9,438 nucleotides of DNA from Candidatus Poseidoniaceae archaeon. GTDB lineage: Archaea; Thermoplasmatota; Poseidoniia; Poseidoniales; Poseidoniaceae. The stretch lies in the NCBI GenBank assembly GCA_013330285.1, contig DUIP01000162.1, forward strand, positions 1 through 9,438. Direction: 5' to 3'. This document shows, piece by piece, positions 1-5,257 of this stretch; position 1 is the stretch's first letter, and each line of letters opens with the position of its first letter. Below the pieces are notes generated by a model. It was not told the origin of the DNA and searched no databases. It saw nothing but the letters and a program-made list of their open reading frames with translations. A program made the translations under genes and the position numbers.

Positions 1-486
1 CCCCCACTCCTCCGTGCTGAATGGCGCATGGACGTGGCACTTGACGAAACCTGTCATGCTGGTGCAGGCAACTTGTTCATTGCGCTCAACAACCAAACAT
101 TCACAGAACGGCATGTTCGAGTTGAAGTGCTCACCCCGAATGGCGAACCTGAAACCAGAGACCACCGGTTTGAACTCAGTCCTTGCCCACCACCTCGACA
201 GGCAGTGAATCTTTCACACCCCTCAGAAGACGATGCCCTCGACTGGATTCCAAGGTACCTCGAGCGCGGCGTTGTCCTTTGGATCGGTGTTGCATGGCCA
301 AAGGAGTTTGCAGGGCCAGCAGATGTTCAGGTCATTCTTCGAGATGATGACGGGATCGTCCTTGAGTCTCAGGTCGTCCGAACCGATGTTCGCCGAAGTG
401 GTGGGAGTCAGAGCAAAATAAGAACTCGAAAATTGGAGCAAGCACGGCGCAAGGGCGAATTGCCAATGCCAACCTTCCCTGCGTGA
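1..486 (+). CDS. Unrecognised protein, 3' part only (5' end outside window)
   Basis: The reading frame is open from the first base and ends with TGA at 484-486, giving at least 161 residues. An ATG at base 28 is in frame, but nine in-frame codons precede it without a stop, so the gene most likely begins upstream of the window. The visible part is rich in alternating hydrophobic residues (for example RHVRVEVLTPNG and GVVLWIGVAWP), which suggests a beta-sandwich or other beta-rich fold. It ends in a basic, low-complexity tail (SKIRTRKLEQARRKGE) that looks disordered or nucleic-acid or membrane-surface binding. No membrane segment or catalytic motif can be seen in this part. I do not recognise the family. 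It is separated from the next gene by 138 bases, in which I see no RNA gene and no convincing promoter. Confidence 0.7.
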   Translation, partial: PPLLRAEWRMDVALDETCHAGAGNLFIALNNQTFTERHVRVEVLTPNGEPETRDHRFELSPCPPPRQAVNLSHPSEDDALDWIPRYLERGVVLWIGVAWPKEFAGPADVQVILRDDDGIVLESQVVRTDVRRSGGSQSKIRTRKLEQARRKGELPMPTFPA

Positions 487-624
487 ACGCAGCGGTGGCA
501 ATTGCTCGCAGTCTGCTGTTGAGCGGCATACTACAATCCAACGACTCCCAGCGTATTCCAACCCGTCAAAGCGCGCACCTTATGGACGAGTCGTGCTTCG
601 GGGTAAATACCGGAAGTGGGGTAC

Positions 625-2247
625 ATGGAAGCATGGGACATCATTGTAGTAGGCGACGGGCCAGCGGCACTCCGTGCAGCAGCAGCAGCAGCAAAGCACG
701 GGGCTTCAACGCTCATGGTCGCAGTCAACGCATTGGGGAGCAGCACAGACGCGGGGCGCGACGGTTTCGCCGCATCGGTTCAAGAGTCCAATAACCGCAG
801 TCACCGAGAAGATACAATTCGAAACGGAGCCTTCCTGTGCGACCAAGATATTGTTGCTCAGCGGACGGCAGATGCGGTTCGAAACCTCGATTTGCTTGAA
901 CGCTGGGGTGTCAACTTCCGCCGAGATTCCACAGGCCTCCCATTGGTTTCGAAAGCAATGAGTCACAGCAAACCTCGTGTTGCGGACGCGGGCGATGCAA
1001 CAGCACGAGAAGTCCAGAAAACCCTCGAAGAGCAGTGCATGCGATACGGCGTTGTTCGCCGTGGCGATCACCTCCCACTGTCCCTCATTCATTCGAATCA
1101 AACGGTTCACGGCATCACGGTTGCGGACATGATTAACGGACGTATTCTCTCAATCCAATCTAAAGCAGTCATCATTGCTGATGAAGGATTTGAAGGCGTA
1201 CTCTCGCACGGCTCCATTGGAATTGGAATGGACCTTGCTCTTCAAGCAGGCCTCCCGCTTCGGAACATGGAATTCATGCACACCACGCCTCTTGGCATAA
1301 CCGATACGAACCTCATTCTACCCGATGGCCTCCTCAGCGCTGGTGCGACGCTCCACGAAGCGAGTGGTGCAGACCTCGATCTTGGTGATGAAACCCACGC
1401 CTCAATTTGTGCCGCTGTTGCACAGGCAAACCAGGCAGTTATTGATGCGCGCCATCTTGGTGACAACTCTGATTGGTGGGCTGGCGTTTTCCGTATGGTG
1501 AAACAACGCACAGGCATCGACATGTCAAAGCAAACTGTGGCCATAGAGGTCCGGCCTTCATTGAGCATCGGCGGCATTGCGACTGACGAACATGGACGAG
1601 CAGTCAATGGAGCTTGGTCACGATGGTTCACGGGTCTCTATGCTGCAGGTGATGCAGCATGTTCGGGCTTCCATGGTGTCAGCGTTATGCCGGGGAATCA
1701 GTTGTTGGACGCTATTGGCGGTGGTTTGGCCGCCGGCGAACACGCTGGTGAATGGGTGAAATCTCGCAATCTCTCTGGCTCCAATGTGGCACAGGAAGAG
1801 GAAGACCGAGCAAATGCAGACTTTAGTGCGATGTGTGGAACGCAAGACGATGCAGTCATTCGTGTTGGATCGGTGGCGACAAAACTTCGCGATGCTTCAC
1901 GACAAGCCCTCCTCGGCGCTCGTGACGCAGCTTCGTTATCTCATTCAATCGAGGACCTGGAAGCGCTTAGCGTCACTGCAGAATCCATTCATTTGGACCA
2001 ACATTCCTTGATTGCAAACACCAACCTTGTCGAAATTTCTCGAATCCAAGCAGGAATCCGACTTGTTCGTGCCGCAACACAATCAGCTCTCGCCCGCGAA
2101 GAATCGCGTGGCTCCCATCAACGCAGTGATTATCCAGAGCAAATCGAAGACCTTCTTCACCATACGACCGTCGATCAAACGGGAGCAACCTCGACGCTAG
2201 GGTTGAGAAAGGGCAGCACTGGAAACTGGGTTTTGCCTCCACAATAA
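625..2247 (+). CDS. SdhA/FrdA-superfamily FAD-binding protein with substituted active site
   Basis: A 540-residue protein homologous over its whole length to the flavoprotein subunit of succinate dehydrogenase, fumarate reductase and L-aspartate oxidase. Visible family features are an N-terminal FAD-binding Rossmann motif (VVGDGPAALRAA, residues 8-19), a GGIATDEHGRAV segment (316-327), GLYAAGDAACSGFHG with GNQLLDAIGGG (about 337-367), and the helical C-terminal domain with ESRGSHQRSDYP (493-504), matching the family's ESRGAHxRxDxP. The key residues differ. By eye alignment to E. coli SdhA, the FAD-linking His of SHT is S40, the FHPTG His is T221, the RGEGG Arg is L237, the HYxMGGI His is S312 and the HGxNR Arg is V354. 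FAD binding therefore looks kept, while covalent flavinylation and succinate/fumarate chemistry look lost. ATG 625 was chosen because it starts directly before the Rossmann strand; an in-frame GTG at 616 would add three residues. No iron-sulfur or membrane subunit gene is adjacent. The substrate is unknown. Confidence 0.85.
   Translation: MEAWDIIVVGDGPAALRAAAAAAKHGASTLMVAVNALGSSTDAGRDGFAASVQESNNRSHREDTIRNGAFLCDQDIVAQRTADAVRNLDLLERWGVNFRRDSTGLPLVSKAMSHSKPRVADAGDATAREVQKTLEEQCMRYGVVRRGDHLPLSLIHSNQTVHGITVADMINGRILSIQSKAVIIADEGFEGVLSHGSIGIGMDLALQAGLPLRNMEFMHTTPLGITDTNLILPDGLLSAGATLHEASGADLDLGDETHASICAAVAQANQAVIDARHLGDNSDWWAGVFRMVKQRTGIDMSKQTVAIEVRPSLSIGGIATDEHGRAVNGAWSRWFTGLYAAGDAACSGFHGVSVMPGNQLLDAIGGGLAAGEHAGEWVKSRNLSGSNVAQEEEDRANADFSAMCGTQDDAVIRVGSVATKLRDASRQALLGARDAASLSHSIEDLEALSVTAESIHLDQHSLIANTNLVEISRIQAGIRLVRAATQSALAREESRGSHQRSDYPEQIEDLLHHTTVDQTGATSTLGLRKGSTGNWVLPPQ
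676..693 (+). repeat. (GCA)6 trinucleotide repeat inside the flavoprotein gene
   Basis: Six perfect tandem GCA codons encode Ala18 to Ala23 in the first helix of the Rossmann fold, just after the glycine motif. Family members usually have mixed small and hydrophobic residues here, so the helix is compatible with alanines. The identical codons could make the tract prone to in-frame length change. Confidence 0.9.
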
Positions 2248-2284
2248 TGGTTTCATTGGCTCGTTTCCGGTGCATCACTGAAAA

Positions 2285-2300
2285 GGGGAACGCACTCCCC
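2285..2300 (+). other. Short inverted repeat just upstream of the HIT gene
   Basis: GGGGA (2285-2289) and TCCCC (2296-2300) are exact reverse complements with a 6-base loop, and end five bases before the HIT start codon. The left arm is also the only purine-rich, Shine-Dalgarno-like string in the 58-base gap, so a hairpin could mask it. With a stem of only five pairs this may be chance. Confidence 0.3.
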
Positions 2301-2305
2301 ATACC

Positions 2306-2752
2306 ATGAGCCAACCGACATTGTTCGATTCCATCGTTGCTGGCGACATCCCCTCTCACAAGGTTGCAGAAGGAGAACACTGGTATGCGTTCCTCGACAT
2401 TTACCCGCGTCGAAAAGGCCACACACTTGTTGTTCCAAAACACGGCGTACAACGGTTAAGCGACCTGTCAGATGACCAACGAAACGCTCTTTTCGAGGGC
2501 GTTTCGGTCGTTCAAGAACGCCTGAGCGAGCACTTTCAAACACATGATTTCACAGTCTGTATTCATGACGGTCCGCTCGCAGGCCAAGAGGTGCCTCATG
2601 TCCATGTGCATGTGCTTCCTCGAACCTCTGATGATGGAGGGGGTACATTGCATACCATGTGGCCACAAGCACCTCCGATGGGAGGCGCCGTCAATCACGC
2701 ACCATTGGCGAGCCTTGCGTCCTTGCTAAGGGGGGATACGAATGGCGTCTGA
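2306..2752 (+). CDS. HIT-family (histidine triad) nucleotide hydrolase/transferase
   Basis: A 148-residue soluble protein, a normal length for a stand-alone HIT protein. The catalytic triad HVHVHV lies at residues 98-103 within EVPHVHVHVLPR; His98, His100 and His102 are the triad, the middle one being the expected nucleophile that becomes transiently nucleotidylated. Upstream are the other family signatures, DSIVAGDIPSHKV (about 8-20) and DIYPRRKGHTLVVPKH. The CxxC zinc site found near the N-terminus of some Hint-type members is absent (TLFDSI there). HIT proteins of this branch hydrolyse AMP-linked substrates such as adenosine phosphoramidates, aminoacyl-AMP or dinucleoside polyphosphates; the actual substrate cannot be read from sequence. 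Its 3' end overlaps the acyltransferase start by 11 bases, which implies co-transcription and possibly translational coupling. It lies 58 bases after the flavoprotein gene. Confidence 0.93.
   Translation: MSQPTLFDSIVAGDIPSHKVAEGEHWYAFLDIYPRRKGHTLVVPKHGVQRLSDLSDDQRNALFEGVSVVQERLSEHFQTHDFTVCIHDGPLAGQEVPHVHVHVLPRTSDDGGGTLHTMWPQAPPMGGAVNHAPLASLASLLRGDTNGV
2728..2737 (+). promoter_or_regulatory. Shine-Dalgarno-like site for the acyltransferase gene
   Basis: AAGGGGGGAT ends four bases before ATG 2742 and roughly resembles the archaeal consensus GGAGGTGAT. It lies inside the HIT coding sequence and supports ATG 2742 as the start of the overlapping downstream gene. It is the clearest ribosome-binding-like string in the window. 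Confidence 0.45.
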
Positions 2753-4364
2753 AGGAATTGATGACGGAGCGGTCGATCATCGTGGCGATGCACTACCTGT
2801 CCTCTCAAAATCAGCAACCAAAATGAAAATGGATAAACTTCTTTCAACACCCCTCCCTCAATATGGAGGTTCCACTCCCGGGTCTTTCTTTTGGACCCAT
2901 GCAGCATGGTGGATTGCACGACGTGTCCGAGCAGCACAATTTCGTACACGTGAAGTGACAGGCCGAGAGACATTACCGGATGATCGAGGGAATCTCTGCT
3001 GTTCTTGGCACACCAACGGGTTGATCGATCCCCTTGCTATCGCATTGAACCACAAGAAATTCTTCGTTTTGGGCGGCCGTCATGATCTTGTAACTCGGCC
3101 GTTGTTGAGTTGGTGGACTCGCCGTATGGCGGTCCAACCTGTCGTTCGAAAGGCAGAATTACTTCGCGGGGGTTGTTCAGAAGAAGAAGCCACTCAGATC
3201 AATGGCCGCTCACTGCTCATGCTTGCAACCGGCATCGCCGAGGGCTTTGGATGCGTCCTTTTTCCCGAGGGGACAAGTCACAGCGACTCCTCCATGCTCC
3301 GGTTTCGAACTGGTCCGATGAGAACGGTTCTTGCTGCAGGCGCTATTGCGAAATCAAAGGGTCAAACCCTCCCTGCCGTCATCCCCATCGGTCTTCATTT
3401 CCGAAAAAGAGAGTTATTCCGGACAGATGAATGGGTCGAATATGGCGCACCATTACAACTTCTTGACGAAGATATACCCGATGAACTGGTTGAAGCGGTA
3501 AAGGGCGGACAATGGAGCGAACCTCCTGCCGAAAAGGTGACCGCCCTTCGCGACAAACTGAGGCTCGAATTGGTACCAATGACGCCTAACACGTCAGACT
3601 GGAGCGAATATGATGCGCTTCACTTAATGGGCCATGTTGAGGCGCGAAGAGCCAACCAACCTCTGGCTTCTTGGAGAGAAGAAGTGCTTGCAGCTCGTGC
3701 TTTACGAGATGCATTACAACCTTCTGACATGTCCCTCATGGAGACCGAAGTCCCGGCCATCGAACACCCAGTCTTGCCACCGGCGAAGGCTGCGGCTCAA
3801 CTGTTGAGCGAGCGAGGTCTTGATGGAAGGGATCTGAACGCCGATGGAACCGATCTTCGAATGTTCAACCCGGCCAAGACAATTGCTTCACTCGCCCGTT
3901 TGCCTGTCGCACTTCTTCTCCTCCCCGTCTGTCTTTATGCGTTCGGGGCACAAATCGCAATGGGTCGCTTGCTTGGTGATTCAACAGACGAAGGCCTCGA
4001 CGCTAGGACTTCATACCACTTTTTGGCCGCCATGTTTGGCTCGCTTATGTTTTGGCCGCTGCTGAGTATTCTCGCCGTATGGTTGGCGGTTGAAAACACA
4101 GGCTCCCTCAACGACGTGTTAGGTTTTGATTGGCTCACAATCTACGGGGCTGGTCAAGTTGAACGGCTCCTGGCTATGGCCACCCTTGGCGCAGGATTGT
4201 TTCCCCTGTACTGGTTCAGCGGCCGAGTGTGGTCCAAATTCTGGGATGATTTGACAGATTTCAAGCGATGTGTGATCCGAATGACCACACGCGGTTCAAA
4301 ACGACATAACATACGCGGTGCGCTGCAGAATCTTCACGGTGAAATGGACAAGATGACCCTTTGA
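2742..4364 (+). CDS. Membrane glycerolipid acyltransferase, PlsC superfamily (Sct1/Gat-like)
   Basis: A 540-residue protein with an N-terminal acyltransferase domain and a C-terminal membrane region. Motif I is WHTNGLIDPL with His90 and Asp96, the HX5D spacing seen in yeast Sct1/Gat-type glycerol-3-phosphate/DHAP acyltransferases rather than the HX4D of PlsC. Motif III is FPEGTSH (174-180), followed by FRTGPMRT, and motif IV is the VIPIGLHF segment around Pro215. These predict acyl transfer from a thioester (acyl-CoA or acyl-ACP) to the hydroxyl of glycerol phosphate or a similar acceptor. Residues about 250-380 form a charged linker. Hydrophobic segments lie near 381-407, 427-450 and 476-495, so the protein is probably anchored by two or three helices at its C-terminal end. 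It is much longer than PlsC (about 250 residues) but comparable with eukaryotic GPATs. It overlaps the HIT gene by 11 bases. The acceptor, and whether the product is a membrane lipid, are inferences. Confidence 0.85.
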   Translation: MASEGIDDGAVDHRGDALPVLSKSATKMKMDKLLSTPLPQYGGSTPGSFFWTHAAWWIARRVRAAQFRTREVTGRETLPDDRGNLCCSWHTNGLIDPLAIALNHKKFFVLGGRHDLVTRPLLSWWTRRMAVQPVVRKAELLRGGCSEEEATQINGRSLLMLATGIAEGFGCVLFPEGTSHSDSSMLRFRTGPMRTVLAAGAIAKSKGQTLPAVIPIGLHFRKRELFRTDEWVEYGAPLQLLDEDIPDELVEAVKGGQWSEPPAEKVTALRDKLRLELVPMTPNTSDWSEYDALHLMGHVEARRANQPLASWREEVLAARALRDALQPSDMSLMETEVPAIEHPVLPPAKAAAQLLSERGLDGRDLNADGTDLRMFNPAKTIASLARLPVALLLLPVCLYAFGAQIAMGRLLGDSTDEGLDARTSYHFLAAMFGSLMFWPLLSILAVWLAVENTGSLNDVLGFDWLTIYGAGQVERLLAMATLGAGLFPLYWFSGRVWSKFWDDLTDFKRCVIRMTTRGSKRHNIRGALQNLHGEMDKMTL

Positions 4365-4373
4365 GGAAAGGGT
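4356..4373 (+). other. Perfect hairpin spanning the acyltransferase stop codon
   Basis: ACCCTTT (4356-4362) and AAAGGGT (4367-4373) are exact reverse complements separated by the four-base loop GAGG, giving a 7-bp stem. The stop codon TGA (4362-4364) lies at the top of the stem and in the loop. No T-run follows, so it does not look like a classic intrinsic terminator. It could be an mRNA-processing or stability element between the acyltransferase gene and the next gene, whose start is 33 bases further on. Confidence 0.45.
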
Positions 4374-4406
4374 GCGGTTCAAACGAGAGTACTTCTTCGG
4401 CTATGC

Positions 4407-5054
4407 ATGGACCCAACCGCAGTCATCAAGCAAATCCAAGCATGGATGAAGCAAGAACGGCTCACGGTCAAGACCCAACAAGACCCGCGCGCAGAGGCCC
4501 ATTTCCTCATCAAATACCCCGCAGGAAACCAAGGACATATGTTCGCAGTTGTTGTTCCAAAGGGCCGTGACTTGGTGGCCATTTCAAGCATGACACGTGT
4601 CGATGAAGGCCAGCAAAATGAGATGGCAAAACACATGGAAGAAGATCGCGAAGAATGGCTCGAATGGATTCACGAAGCACGGCTCCAATTGATTCACTCC
4701 ACCGTTGATTGGGGTATTCACATGGGCCATACTGGCAAAGAGAAATCCGGCCCACTTCAAGCGTTTAATGTCAGTCTTCCGATCTGGTTTGATGGGCTCA
4801 CGAAGAACGAATTCATGCATGGATTACGAAAATTATGGCTTGCAAAACTTGGCATCATTCATGAGATCAAGTACAATTATGGTTCTGGGATTGGCAAGCC
4901 CGGCCCGGTTGACGATTGGCCAAAACCCAAGAGCAATGCAGGCAGCAAAAACACCCCTGCAGGGCCGGCAAGCGATTCCTCAACTGAACATGAAATCGAA
5001 TTCGATGAGAAGATGACATTTGGCTCAGGTTTCGACCCTTCAGAATGGGCTTGA
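4407..5054 (+). CDS. DUF2299-like protein with acidic C-terminal extension
   Basis: A 215-residue soluble protein without signal peptide or membrane segment. The N-terminal about 150 residues follow the pattern I recall for DUF2299: an initial helix (VIKQIQAWMKQERL), a DPRAEAHFLIKYPAG strand pair, MFAVVVPKGRDLVAISS, and then a long helical EDREEWLEWIHEARLQLI segment. This assignment is from memory of the family pattern and is tentative; no function is established for the family that I know of. From about residue 163 there is a Pro/Ser/Gly-rich linker followed by an acidic tail (EHEIEFDEKMTFGSGFDPSE), which looks like a disordered extension or short interaction motif. ATG 4407 is preceded by no Shine-Dalgarno site, and the gap to the previous gene is 42 bases containing the right arm of the hairpin. 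Confidence 0.75.
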   Translation: MDPTAVIKQIQAWMKQERLTVKTQQDPRAEAHFLIKYPAGNQGHMFAVVVPKGRDLVAISSMTRVDEGQQNEMAKHMEEDREEWLEWIHEARLQLIHSTVDWGIHMGHTGKEKSGPLQAFNVSLPIWFDGLTKNEFMHGLRKLWLAKLGIIHEIKYNYGSGIGKPGPVDDWPKPKSNAGSKNTPAGPASDSSTEHEIEFDEKMTFGSGFDPSEWA

Positions 5055-5112
5055 ATCCCCCGATGAGCACCAAACTCACCTCCCTTCGAAAAATGACATG
5101 AGGTAGGCGCGG

Positions 5113-5120
5113 TTAAGTAC
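5113..5120 (+). promoter_or_regulatory. Possible TATA box for the giant secreted-protein gene
   Basis: TTAAGTAC lies 45 bases before ATG 5165 in a 110-base gap. An archaeal TATA box sits about 25-30 bases before the transcription start, which would place the start near 5140-5147 and leave a short leader of about 20 bases. There is no Shine-Dalgarno site before the ATG. The match to an archaeal TATA consensus is only moderate. Confidence 0.35.
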
Positions 5121-5127
5121 CATAAGT

Positions 5128-5148
5128 GTGAGAGAAAATTGGTCTCAC
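5128..5148 (+). promoter_or_regulatory. Inverted repeat GTGAGA-N9-TCTCAC, possible operator
   Basis: GTGAGA (5128-5133) and TCTCAC (5143-5148) are exact reverse complements separated by nine bases, so the half-site centres are 15 bases apart. The element sits between the TATA-like box and ATG 5165, over the predicted transcription start, a position where a bound dimeric repressor would block initiation in archaea. If the leader starts before it, it could instead form an RNA hairpin. Confidence 0.4.
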
Positions 5149-5164
5149 CACTGGATGTGTACAC

Positions 5165-5257
5165 ATGGGTCAAAAAATGAAGTCTGTAAGCCTCGTATCA
5201 ATCATGATGCTCTCGGTGCTCTCAACGCTGTTGATGGCAACCGTTACCGTATCTGCA
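5165..5257 (+). other. Signal peptide of the giant protein
   Basis: Residues 1-31 have a basic start (MGQKMK), a hydrophobic core of about 20 residues (SLVSIMMLSVLSTLLMA) and a small-residue cut site (VSA before Asn32). There is no lipobox cysteine, so the protein should be a Sec substrate cleaved by signal peptidase I rather than a lipoprotein. Confidence 0.85.

Noticed and set aside
487..624. Promoter or small RNA in the 138-base gap before the flavoprotein gene
   Set aside because: Weak AT-rich strings near 529-536 and 580-585 sit at unsuitable distances from ATG 625, and an 8-base palindrome (GCAATTGC, 498-505) is too short to mean anything alone.
616..624. GTG 616 as the start of the flavoprotein
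   Set aside because: ATG 625 directly precedes the Rossmann strand and is the stronger start codon; the GTG adds only three residues, so the choice is not certain but ATG is preferred.
2285..2300. Hairpin GGGGA-N6-TCCCC before the HIT gene as a riboswitch or operator
   Set aside because: Only five pairs with nothing else structured around it; kept as a low-confidence feature but not as a finding.
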